This document shows, in pieces, positions 1-6,214 of a stretch of DNA of 9,039 nt. The DNA is from Bacteroidales bacterium. Lineage in GTDB: Bacteria > Bacteroidota > Bacteroidia > Bacteroidales > UBA932. The stretch spans positions 1 through 9,039 of the forward strand of contig JAFXUS010000083.1 of assembly GCA_017535125.1 (NCBI GenBank), given 5' to 3'. How positions within the stretch are numbered: the stretch's first letter is position 1; every line of letters starts with the position of its first letter. A model generated the notes under the pieces. That model saw nothing but the letters and a program-made list of their open reading frames with translations, made no database searches and was not told the origin of the DNA. The position numbers and the translations under genes were made by a program.

Positions 1-130
1 GAATATTGGACGGCGGGCCGCTTCTACGCCAAGTGCGACGGCATCGCCAAGACGCTGCTGCGCATCGCCGACCGCTACGGGCGGCTGCCCGACGCCGTCG
101 GGTTCGCCGAGGTGGAGAAAGGCTTCGTGC
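1..130 (+). CDS. Unidentified coding fragment fused upstream of ychF
   Basis: This stretch is open in the frame that starts at base 1 and uses almost only G/C-ending codons, as real genes here do. It reads EYWTAGRFYAKCDGIAK and continues through LLRIADRYGRLPD to VGFAEVEKGFVLRQL near base 141. The peptide looks helical and is rich in Lys, Arg and Ala. I do not recognise the family, and it does not match the YchF N-terminus. No ATG lies in the stretch, so its start would be left of the window. The frame stays open to about base 705, but from about base 131 the recognisable protein is YchF in the frame one base later. The fragment is therefore most likely the interior or end of another gene joined to a truncated ychF, by a real rearrangement or an assembly error. 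Confidence 0.4.
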
Positions 131-1174
131 TGCGTCAGCTCCGGGAAGGCCCAGAGCGCCAATTTCCCGTTCTGCACCATCGAGCCGAACCTCGGTTCCA
201 CGAACGTCCCCGACAAGCGCCTGGAGGTGCTGTCCGAGATCTGCAAGCCCCAGCGCACGATCCCGGCCACGGTGGACATCGTGGACATCGCCGGCCTGGT
301 GCGGGGCGCGAGCCGCGGAGAGGGCCTGGGCAACCAGTTTCTCGCGAACATCCGCGAGTGCGACGCCATCCTGCACGTGCTGCGCTGCTTCGACGACGGC
401 AACGTCGTCCATGTGGACGGCTCCGTGGACCCGGTCCGGGACAAGGAAGTCGTGGACCTGGAGCTCCAGATCAAGGACCTGGAGACGGTGAACGCCCGCA
501 TTGCGAAGGTGCAGAAGCAGGCCACGACCGGCGGCGACAAGGAGGCGAAGAAGCTGCTGGAGCTGCTGGTCCGCTACAAGGCCGCCCTCGAGCAGGGCAA
601 GTCCTGCCGCAGCGTGGCCCCGGCCAACGAGGAGGAAGCCGCCCTCGCGCACGACCTCTTCCTGCTCACGAACAAGCCTGTGATGTACGTGTGCAACGTC
701 GATGACGCTTCCGCCGTGAACGGCAACGCCTACGTGGACGCCGTCCGCGAGGCCGTCAAGGACGAGCACGCCGAGATCCTCGTGATCTCCGCCCGCACGG
801 AGTCCGAGATCGCCGAGATGGAGGACTACGAGGACCGGCAGATGTTCCTCGAGGAGATGGGCCTGCACGAGTCCGGCGTGGTGCGCCTGATCCAGGGCGC
901 CTACCATCTGCTCGGCCTGCAGACCTTCTTCACGGCCGGCGCCGACGAGTGCCGCGCCTGGACCATCCACGTGGGAGACAAGGCGCCCAAGGCCGCCGGC
1001 GTCATCCACACCGACTTCGAGAAAGGCTTCATCCGCGCCGAGGTGATCAAGTACGACGACTTCGTCCAGTATAAGACCGAAGCGGCCGTCCGCGCCGCCG
1101 GCAAGATGGGAATCGAGGGTAAGGAGTACGTTGTGCAAGATGGAGATATAATGCATTTCCTGTTCAATGTCTGA
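131..1174 (+). CDS. ychF: YchF (Obg-family redox-regulated ATPase), 5'-truncated
   Basis: YchF (OLA1 in eukaryotes) is a cytosolic, ribosome-associated TRAFAC P-loop ATPase linked to translation and stress control. Homology begins at base 131 with CVSSGKAQSANFPFCTIEPN and runs to the stop at 1172-1174, about 347 residues. Family members have about 365. The G3 motif DIAGLV is at 284-301. The base-recognition motif, usually NxxE in this ATP-preferring family, reads NVDD at 695-706. A coiled-coil arm lies between these two. The C-terminal TGS domain (from about base 917, with AWTIHVGDKAPKAAGVIHTD) ends in GDIMHFLFNV, typical of the family. The first ~18 residues are missing, including the P-loop GLPNVGKST needed for nucleotide binding. 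No start codon precedes the homology in this frame, and the next ATG (227) would remove still more. Family identity is certain. Whether the gene is intact in the genome is not. Confidence 0.93.
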   Translation, partial: CVSSGKAQSANFPFCTIEPNLGSTNVPDKRLEVLSEICKPQRTIPATVDIVDIAGLVRGASRGEGLGNQFLANIRECDAILHVLRCFDDGNVVHVDGSVDPVRDKEVVDLELQIKDLETVNARIAKVQKQATTGGDKEAKKLLELLVRYKAALEQGKSCRSVAPANEEEAALAHDLFLLTNKPVMYVCNVDDASAVNGNAYVDAVREAVKDEHAEILVISARTESEIAEMEDYEDRQMFLEEMGLHESGVVRLIQGAYHLLGLQTFFTAGADECRAWTIHVGDKAPKAAGVIHTDFEKGFIRAEVIKYDDFVQYKTEAAVRAAGKMGIEGKEYVVQDGDIMHFLFNV

Positions 1175-1193
1175 CGACATTGAGGAAATGCAT
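1151..1193 (+). terminator. Long stem-loop enclosing the ychF stop codon
   Basis: The left arm 1151-1170 (ATGCATTTCC, TGTT, CAATGT) pairs with the right arm 1177-1193 (ACATTGAGGAAATGCAT). This gives 17 base pairs interrupted by one 3-base bulge. The 6-base loop CTGACG holds the ychF stop TGA. No T-run follows, so it is not a classical intrinsic terminator. It could end transcription, protect the mRNA 3' end, or act as a regulatory structure. Confidence 0.5.
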
Positions 1194-1201
1194 AGTAATC
1201 A

Positions 1202-1221
1202 TTGAGGGGCGGACCCCTCAA
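1202..1221 (+). terminator. GC-rich hairpin between ychF and the CpXC gene
   Basis: TTGAGGGG at 1202-1209 and CCCCTCAA at 1214-1221 form a perfect 8-bp stem with the tetraloop CGGA. It starts 9 bases after the ychF stem-loop. No T-tract follows on the plus strand, so termination is possible but unproven. The rest of 1222-1265 holds nothing I can name. Confidence 0.4.
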
Positions 1222-1265
1222 ACTCCTCCAGTCGGCAGAGCCTCCGAAACCAGCAAACAGCAGCA

Positions 1266-1847
1266 ATGAAAGCAATAAGCCAGTGCACCCGGTGTGGTGC
1301 TACATATAGCGCCGAGATTCCGCAGAGCGTGAATGCAGCGACGGATCCGGACCTGAAGGAAAAGGTCCGGAGTGGGGAGTTGTTCACCTGGACCTGCCCG
1401 CACTGCGGCACGGCGAACCTGCTGTCCGTTCCCTTTCTCTACCATGACCCGTCCGCACACCTCATGCTTGTGCTGACGACGGCGCCGCTGGGTGCCGAGG
1501 GCCTGCCGGAGGGCTATACGGGCCGCCAGGTGCGTAGCGTGGGCGACCTCATGGAGAAGATCAAGATCTTCGACGCGGGGCTGGACGACGTCATCATCGA
1601 GATGTGCAAGTTCGTGACCTGCCAGGAGCTGAAGAAGGACGTGGCGCTCCGTTTCGCCGGCATGGACGGCGCGGACGCCGAGATGACCTTCACCTACCCG
1701 GAAAACGGGCAGATGGAGCTCGTGGCGGTCGGCTTCAACGTATATGAAGATTGCGCCGGCATTCTGCGGCGCAATCCCCAAATCCGGGAGTCCGTCCAGG
1801 GGCTGGCACTCATCGACCAGGCCTGGCTCTCCCGGTATTTCCGGTAA
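1266..1847 (+). CDS. CpXC-domain zinc-ribbon protein
   Basis: This is a 193-residue cytosolic protein with no signal peptide or membrane segment. The N-terminal third carries two zinc-ribbon knuckles, C7-x2-C10 (QCTRCG) and C44-P-H-C47-G (TCPHCG). Between them lies the segment SVNAATDPDLKEKVRSGELF, characteristic of the CpXC domain. The four cysteines should bind one zinc. The remaining 140 residues are mixed and partly helical, without catalytic motifs I can name. The biochemical role of CpXC proteins is unknown. The ATG at 1266 is preceded by an A-rich leader (CAGCAAACAGCAGCA) and no Shine-Dalgarno sequence, as is usual in Bacteroidota. It stands alone, 91 bases after ychF and behind two hairpins, and converges on the next gene. 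The domain call is firm. Nothing in the context gives a function. Confidence 0.85.
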   Translation: MKAISQCTRCGATYSAEIPQSVNAATDPDLKEKVRSGELFTWTCPHCGTANLLSVPFLYHDPSAHLMLVLTTAPLGAEGLPEGYTGRQVRSVGDLMEKIKIFDAGLDDVIIEMCKFVTCQELKKDVALRFAGMDGADAEMTFTYPENGQMELVAVGFNVYEDCAGILRRNPQIRESVQGLALIDQAWLSRYFR

Positions 1848-1877
1848 TTTTTCCGGACAGCAGCAGACCGACCGGAC

Positions 1878-2429
1878 CTAGAACGCGGCAATCAGCTCGT
1901 CGTTCGTATAGGCATCGGCCCCGTAGCAGGTCTTCAGGTAGGCGAGACCGCCCAGGTAATCCTCTTCCGTGAAGGCGTTGGTCGCCTCCTTGGCGACGAC
2001 CACGTCGTAGCCGAGCATGTAGGCGTCGGCGGAGGTGTGGCGGCAGCACATATGTGTGTGCAAGCCGGTGATGATCACGGTCTGGACGCCAAGCTCCTTG
2101 AGCAGGATATCGAGATCGGTCTGGAAGAAGCCGCTGTAGCGGCGCTTGGGCACCACATAATCCTTGTCGCAGAGCTCCAGCTCCGGAATCACCTCGGCGC
2201 CGGGCGTGCCCTTGATGGCGTGGTCGCCCCAGAGCTTGAGTTCGCGGTCGATGCCGGGCAGGTGGCAGTCGTTGCAGAAGATGACGGGGACGCCCTTCTC
2301 GCGGGCGGCCCGGAGCAGGCGCTGGGTGGCGGGGACGATGGCTTTGCCGCGGTCGCAGGCGAGCGCACCGGTCACGAAATCGTTGAGCATGTCAACGACC
2401 AGGATGGCGGGATGATTCAAATGTTCCAT
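1878..2429 (-). CDS. Isochorismatase-family cysteine hydrolase
   Basis: This 183-residue cytosolic enzyme belongs to the isochorismatase/nicotinamidase-like cysteine hydrolases, which cleave amide or ester bonds of small metabolites. The expected triad is present: D13 in ILVVDMLNDF, K95 in VPKRRYSGFF and C128 in TGLHTHMCCRHTSADA. D54 and H56 (CNDCHLP) and H70 lie where nicotinamidase-type members bind their metal. The length is full for the family. The substrate cannot be read from sequence. Nicotinamidase is one option, but many relatives act on other amides. The start at 2427-2429 gives MEHLNHPAILVVD, the normal distance to the first motif. It is divergent from uxuA across 77 bases and converges on the CpXC gene with 30 bases between the stops. 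A second cysteine, C129, sits next to the nucleophile. Confidence 0.87.
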   Translation of the reverse strand: MEHLNHPAILVVDMLNDFVTGALACDRGKAIVPATQRLLRAAREKGVPVIFCNDCHLPGIDRELKLWGDHAIKGTPGAEVIPELELCDKDYVVPKRRYSGFFQTDLDILLKELGVQTVIITGLHTHMCCRHTSADAYMLGYDVVVAKEATNAFTEEDYLGGLAYLKTCYGADAYTNDELIAAF

Positions 2430-2438
2430 ATTCTAGCA

Positions 2439-2449
2439 AAAACGGTTTT
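2439..2449. promoter_or_regulatory. Palindrome AAAACGGTTTT, possible operator
   Basis: AAAAC and GTTTT form a perfect inverted repeat around one central G, between the divergent isochorismatase and uxuA genes. AT arms around a central CG resemble operators of LacI-family regulators, several of which control uronate genes. It lies 10-20 bases upstream of the hydrolase start codon, near its predicted transcription start, and just upstream of the expected -33 region of uxuA. No regulator gene is in the window. The operator role is inferred. Confidence 0.3.
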
Positions 2450-2456
2450 CGTGCTC

Positions 2457-2464
2457 CAAAGGTA
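2457..2464 (-). promoter_or_regulatory. Putative -7 box of the isochorismatase-family gene
   Basis: On the minus strand this reads TACCTTTG, a full match to the Bacteroidota -7 consensus TAnnTTTG, ending 27 bases before the start codon. No clear TTTG lies 19-21 bases upstream, so the -33 element is weak or absent. Confidence 0.4.
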
Positions 2465-2476
2465 AGGATTATTTGC

Positions 2477-2484
2477 TAAATTTG
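2477..2484 (+). promoter_or_regulatory. Putative -7 box of the uxuA operon
   Basis: TAAATTTG matches TAnnTTTG and ends 22 bases before the uxuA ATG. A TTTTCG at 2446-2451 is the nearest -33-like sequence, but the spacing is a few bases too long. An overlapping alternative, ATTATTTG at 2468-2475, fits that spacing better but the box itself matches less well. Confidence 0.42.
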
Positions 2485-2506
2485 TCCATACTAACATAGA
2501 CGAGAA

Positions 2507-3691
2507 ATGGAGAAAACCTGGAGATGGTTCGGCCCTGCCGACAAGATTACGCTGGAGATGCTGCGACAGATCGGCGTGGAAGGAATCGTGACCGCCCTGC
2601 ACCAGTACGCCCCCGGCGAACTGTGGCCCGAGGCGGACATCCGCGCCCTGCAGGAGCGCATCGCAGCGGCCGGCCTGCGCTGGTCGGTGGTGGAGAGCCT
2701 GCCGGTGAGCGAGGAGATCAAATACGCCGGCCCGAACCGGGACGCGCTCATCGAAACGTACGTCCGAAGCCTGGAGAATCTCGGCCGCTGCGGCATCCAT
2801 ACGATCTGCTATAATTTCATGCCCGTGCTCGACTGGGCGCGCACCGACCTGGAGCACCCCATGCCCGACGGGACCACGGCGCTGTACTTCGACCTGGTCC
2901 GTTTCGCCTACTTCGACATCAAGATCCTGCAGCGCGAAGGCGCGGAGAAGGATTTCTCCCCCGAGGTACTGGAGCAGGTCGAGGCGCTGGACCGCACGAT
3001 CACCGAGGCGGAGAAGGCGCAGCTGGTGGACGCGCTGATCGTCAAGACGCAGGGTTTCGTGAACGGCCCGCTGGGCGACGGCGACGGTTCGCCGGTGGCG
3101 AAATTCCGCGCCCTGATGGAACCGTACAAGGGCATCACCAAAGATGGGCTCCGCGAGAACCTGCGCTATTTCCTGGAGGCGGTCATGCCCGTCTGCCGGA
3201 AATGGGACCTGCGCATGTGCGTGCACCCCGACGATCCGCCGATGCAGATTTTCGGCCTGCCGCGCATCGTCTGCAGCGCCGACGACATCCGCTGGATGCT
3301 CAGCGCGGTGGACGATTTCCACAACGGCGTCACCTTCTGCGCCGGTTCGCTCTCAGCGGGTGCGCACAACGACGTGGAGGCGATGGCGCGCGAGTTCGCG
3401 CCGCGCACGCATTTCGTGCACCTGCGCACCTGCGAGCTGCTGCCCGGCGGCAACTTCGTGGAGGCGCCGCACGTCAACGGCCGCGTGGACCTGGTGGAGC
3501 TGGTGCGCATCTTCGAGCGCGAAGGGCGCGACCTGCCGATGCGCGTGGACCACGGCCGCACCATGCTGGGCGACGAGACGCGCGGCTACAACGCCGGCTA
3601 CAGTTTCCACGGCCGCATGCTGGCCCTGGGACAGGTGGAAGGCATGATGGCAGCCGTCCGCAACGAGAACAAACACAAGCAAACGATATGA
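2507..3691 (+). CDS. uxuA: Mannonate dehydratase UxuA
   Basis: UxuA dehydrates D-mannonate to 2-keto-3-deoxy-D-gluconate (EC 4.2.1.8), a step of cytosolic glucuronate breakdown. At 394 residues it has the length of E. coli UxuA. The TIM-barrel enzyme opens with MEKTWRWFGPADKITL and carries the family blocks CYNFMPVLDWARTDL (101-115), CVHPDDPP (238-245), FCAGSLSAGAHND (277-289), HLR (305-307) and VDHGR (347-351). H240, C278, H305 and D348 sit in the blocks that supply the Mn2+ ligands in characterised mannonate dehydratases. The start is fixed by the conserved N-terminus. It is the first gene of the operon. Its stop overlaps the start of the next gene as ATGA, which suggests translational coupling to the enzyme that makes its substrate. 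No key residue appears to be missing. Confidence 0.96.
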   Translation: MEKTWRWFGPADKITLEMLRQIGVEGIVTALHQYAPGELWPEADIRALQERIAAAGLRWSVVESLPVSEEIKYAGPNRDALIETYVRSLENLGRCGIHTICYNFMPVLDWARTDLEHPMPDGTTALYFDLVRFAYFDIKILQREGAEKDFSPEVLEQVEALDRTITEAEKAQLVDALIVKTQGFVNGPLGDGDGSPVAKFRALMEPYKGITKDGLRENLRYFLEAVMPVCRKWDLRMCVHPDDPPMQIFGLPRIVCSADDIRWMLSAVDDFHNGVTFCAGSLSAGAHNDVEAMAREFAPRTHFVHLRTCELLPGGNFVEAPHVNGRVDLVELVRIFEREGRDLPMRVDHGRTMLGDETRGYNAGYSFHGRMLALGQVEGMMAAVRNENKHKQTI

Positions 3692-4503
3692 ACGAACTCT
3701 ATTCCGTAGCCGGCAAGGTGGCCGTGATCAGCGGCGCTGCCGGAGCCCTGGGCGGCTCGCTCGCCCGCCATTTCGCCGCGCAAGGCGCCGACGTGGTGGC
3801 GCTGGTGCACCGTCCCGAACAGGTCGAACCCACCGTGGCCGCCCTCAAGGAGCAGGGCGGGAACCCCATCGGATACGCCTGCAACGTGATGGATACCGCC
3901 GAGGTGGAACGCATCGCCGACGAGGTCGTCGCGAAATACGGCCGCGTGGATATCCTCATCAACGTGGCCGGCGGCAATGTGCCCGGGGCCACGATCATGC
4001 CGGACCAGAACTTCTGGGACATGAAGCTCGAGGACTGGACCAAGGTGCTGGACCTGAACCTGAACGGCACTGTGTACCCGTGCCACGTGTTCACGAAGGT
4101 CTTCGCGAAACAGGGCTACGGATGCATCCTGAATATTTCCTCGATGGCGGCCTACGACGCCCTGTCCCGCGTGGCGGGCTATGGCGCCGCCAAGGAGGGC
4201 GTGTCCAACTTCACGCGCTGGCTGGCCGCCGAGATGGCCATCAAATATGGCGAAAAGATCCGCGTGAATGCGCTCGCGCCGGGCTTCTTCATCGGCAAGC
4301 AGAACCGCGCCGCGCTGCTCAACGAGGACGGCTCGCTGACCGAACGCTCGGTCAAGGTCATCGCCAAGACGCCCATGCGCCGTTTCGGCGACCTGACGGA
4401 GCTCAACGGCGCCGCACAGTTCCTTTGCAGCGACGCGGCATCCTTCGTGACGGGCGTCATCCTCCCTGTGGACGGCGGCTTCTCGTCCTTCAGCGGAATC
4501 TGA
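3688..4503 (+). CDS. uxuB: SDR-type D-mannonate oxidoreductase (fructuronate reductase)
   Basis: This is a 271-residue classical short-chain dehydrogenase/reductase. The nucleotide-binding glycine motif is SGAAGALG (15-22), followed by NVAGG (92-96). The active site is N124 (LNLNG), S152 (NISSM) and Y165-x3-K169 (YGAAK). The C-terminus ends DGGFSSFSGI. Its coupling to uxuA, and the known SDR-type UxuB next to UxuA in Bacillus, point to NAD(P)H-linked reduction of D-fructuronate to D-mannonate (EC 1.1.1.57). The E. coli UxuB is an unrelated polyol dehydrogenase, so the shared name marks function only. The ATG at 3688 lies inside the end of uxuA. Upstream in-frame codons belong to shadow sequence. 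The SDR family is certain. The substrate rests mainly on gene context, and gluconate 5-dehydrogenase-like activity is the alternative. Confidence 0.88.
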   Translation: MNELYSVAGKVAVISGAAGALGGSLARHFAAQGADVVALVHRPEQVEPTVAALKEQGGNPIGYACNVMDTAEVERIADEVVAKYGRVDILINVAGGNVPGATIMPDQNFWDMKLEDWTKVLDLNLNGTVYPCHVFTKVFAKQGYGCILNISSMAAYDALSRVAGYGAAKEGVSNFTRWLAAEMAIKYGEKIRVNALAPGFFIGKQNRAALLNEDGSLTERSVKVIAKTPMRRFGDLTELNGAAQFLCSDAASFVTGVILPVDGGFSSFSGI

Positions 4504-4521
4504 TAACCAAATACCATAACC

Positions 4522-5871
4522 ATGTCAAAAAACGTGTCTAAACTCTGGAAGACGGAGGACTGGCTGGCCGTCTGGATCGGCTTCATCATCATCGCCATCG
4601 GCATGGTAGCCGTCCTGACCAAGGCCTTCGATTTCTCCGCCCTGACCTTCAAGACCTGGACCTGGGGCGAAGGCCTGACCGACGCCCAGATGGCAAAAGT
4701 GGTGCCCCTCGGGCAGCAGTTCGCCGCGGGCGCCTTCTGGATCAAGCTGTTCCGCACGGCGCTCGTGCTGGGTGTGCTCTTCACCGTCGGTGCCGCGCTG
4801 ACCGGCGAAAAGGTCAAGAAATTCGTGCCGGCCTTCCTGGTCGTGCTCGCCCTCTCCGTGCTCGTGCGTCTGATCAGCGCCGAGTTCACGCTCAACCGCT
4901 ACCTGGAATGGGCATTCTGGGCACTTATCGTGGGCATGCTGGTGTCCAACATCGTCGGCACACCCAAGTGGCTGAAACCGGCCGTAAAGACCGAATTCTA
5001 CATCAAGACGGGCCTCGTCATCATGGGCTTCTCCGTGCTCTTCTCGAACATCGCGAAATTCGGCCTCTACGGCCTCGGCATCGCCTGGATCGTGACGCCC
5101 GTCGTGATCCTGTTCATGTGGTGGTTCGGCACGCGCGTGCTCAAGATCGACAATAAACCGCTGGTCATCACGATGGCTTCCGCCACGAGCGTCTGTGGTA
5201 CTTCCGCGGCCATCGCGACGGGCGCGGCCTCCAACTGCAAGAAGGACGACCTGACGATGACCATCTCCATTTCCATCATCTTCACGGTCCTGATGATGGC
5301 GCTCGAGCCCGTGCTCATCCGCGCCACGGGGATGTCCCCGATCATGGGCGGCGCGCTCATCGGCGGCACGGTGGACAGCACCGGCGCCGTGGCCGTGGCG
5401 GGCTCCGTGCTGGGCGGCGAGGCCGAACAGGCCGCCGTGCTGGTCAAGATGATCCAGAACATCCTTATCGGCTTCATCGCTTTCTTCGTAGCCCTCTTCT
5501 TCGCGACCAGCGTGAACAAGAAGGACGGCCAGAAAGTGGGCGCCGGCGAGATCTGGACCCGCTTCCCGAAGTTCATCATCGGTTTCTTCGTGGCCTCGCT
5601 CGTGGCCTCCTTCCTTGTGCAGCCGCTCGCCGGCGTCGACCAGGTGAAGGCCATCAACGGTGTGCTGGACCAGTATAAGAACTGGGCCTTCGTGCTGGCC
5701 TTCGTCAGCATCGGCCTGGACACCAATTTCAAGGACCTGGTGAAGCAGATGCAGGGCGGCAAGCCGCTCTGGCTGTACCTCGTCGGGCAGTGCTTCAACA
5801 TCGCGCTGACCTTCTTCGCGGTGTGGCTGCTGCTCAGCGGCGTGCTCTTCCCGGTTCCGCACCTTTCCTAG
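4522..5871 (+). CDS. YeiH-family (putative sulfate exporter) membrane transporter
   Basis: This 449-residue inner-membrane protein has about 10-12 hydrophobic segments. The first is at about 15-33, then 78-92, 103-118, 130-145, 162-175, and on to the last at 418-443. It has the UPF0324/YeiH hallmarks: the pore-type motif ATSVCGTSAAIATG (221-234) and GGALIGGTVDSTGAVAVAG (276-294), with SIGLDTNF (396-403) near the end. E. coli YeiH has about 350 residues. The extra length here is largely at the N-terminus, including a polar stretch at about 40-70 after the first helix. It starts 18 bases after the uxuB stop and is followed 6 bases later by a small membrane gene, so it shares their transcript. 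Annotation as a sulfate exporter is generic and weakly founded. The operon raises the possibility of a uronate, aldonate or related anion substrate, which is inference. Confidence 0.85.
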   Translation: MSKNVSKLWKTEDWLAVWIGFIIIAIGMVAVLTKAFDFSALTFKTWTWGEGLTDAQMAKVVPLGQQFAAGAFWIKLFRTALVLGVLFTVGAALTGEKVKKFVPAFLVVLALSVLVRLISAEFTLNRYLEWAFWALIVGMLVSNIVGTPKWLKPAVKTEFYIKTGLVIMGFSVLFSNIAKFGLYGLGIAWIVTPVVILFMWWFGTRVLKIDNKPLVITMASATSVCGTSAAIATGAASNCKKDDLTMTISISIIFTVLMMALEPVLIRATGMSPIMGGALIGGTVDSTGAVAVAGSVLGGEAEQAAVLVKMIQNILIGFIAFFVALFFATSVNKKDGQKVGAGEIWTRFPKFIIGFFVASLVASFLVQPLAGVDQVKAINGVLDQYKNWAFVLAFVSIGLDTNFKDLVKQMQGGKPLWLYLVGQCFNIALTFFAVWLLLSGVLFPVPHLS

Positions 5872-5877
5872 CGGACG

Positions 5878-6153
5878 ATGTCCAAACGCAAGACGGCGGC
5901 CAGGGTGGCGCTCCTCCTCGTGGGCGGGGGCTCCCTGGCCGCGGCCGTCTATATCATGGTCCGCCGCCTGGGGCTCAACCCGGAGCGGGATTTCGGGGCC
6001 GGGGCGTATTATTATGCCGACATTCCGGAATACGAGAAGGTCCTGGACTGGGACACATATCAGGCGCAGCTGCCCTTCTGGGTGTATGTGGTGCTGTTCC
6101 TGGCCTGGGGGGCCTTCGTTTTCTGGGTCTGGAAGAAGATAGACAAACAATAA
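5878..6153 (+). CDS. Small two-helix membrane protein, YeiH neighbour
   Basis: This is a 91-residue protein I do not recognise as a named family. Basic MSKRKTAAR is followed by a hydrophobic helix at about 9-28. A middle segment of about 35 residues is rich in Tyr, Asp and Glu (AYYYADIPEYEK, 43-54). A second helix at about 66-85 ends in WKKIDKQ. Both ends are positively charged, so an N-in/C-in hairpin with the acidic loop in the periplasm is likely. It starts 6 bases after the YeiH-family stop and is the last gene before a strong terminator. Such tight coupling suggests an accessory subunit or stabiliser of the transporter. The G/C-ending codons match its neighbours, which supports a real gene. 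Function is unknown. Confidence 0.75.
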   Translation: MSKRKTAARVALLLVGGGSLAAAVYIMVRRLGLNPERDFGAGAYYYADIPEYEKVLDWDTYQAQLPFWVYVVLFLAWGAFVFWVWKKIDKQ

Positions 6154-6161
6154 ATGACGGA

Positions 6162-6192
6162 GAAAGGGGGCCGCGCGATGCGGTCCCCTTTC
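6162..6192 (+). terminator. Intrinsic terminator of the uxu operon
   Basis: GAAAGGGGGCCGC (6162-6174) pairs with GCGGTCCCCTTTC (6180-6192). The 13-bp stem has one G-T wobble and the loop is GCGAT. TTTT at 6196-6199 follows. It begins 8 bases after the last plus-strand stop and lies just beyond the stop of the converging GH43 gene, so it may serve both transcripts. Confidence 0.85.
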
Positions 6193-6214
6193 CGGTTTTA
6201 GTACAGTGTATTGT

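Noticed and set aside
112..705. A long plus-strand open frame overlapping ychF, starting MEKGFVLRQLREG
   Set aside because: Beyond about base 145 its translation is arginine-, glycine- and proline-rich frame-shadow sequence, while the other frame gives unmistakable YchF. Only the part before 131 looks like real coding.
1811..1877. Possible terminator between the converging CpXC and isochorismatase genes, from repeated CCGG and a short T-run
   Set aside because: The possible stems are only 4-5 bp with AT-rich or long loops, too weak to call.
2417..3322. A 301-codon minus-strand open frame opposite uxuA
   Set aside because: It is an antisense shadow. UxuA on the plus strand is full length with all its motifs, and the antisense product is His/Arg/Val-rich with no family resemblance.
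4525..6150. A 541-codon minus-strand open frame opposite the YeiH gene
   Set aside because: Its product is a run of His, Asp, Glu and Arg with no domain, as expected from the antisense of a hydrophobic GC-rich gene. The plus-strand protein matches a known transporter family.
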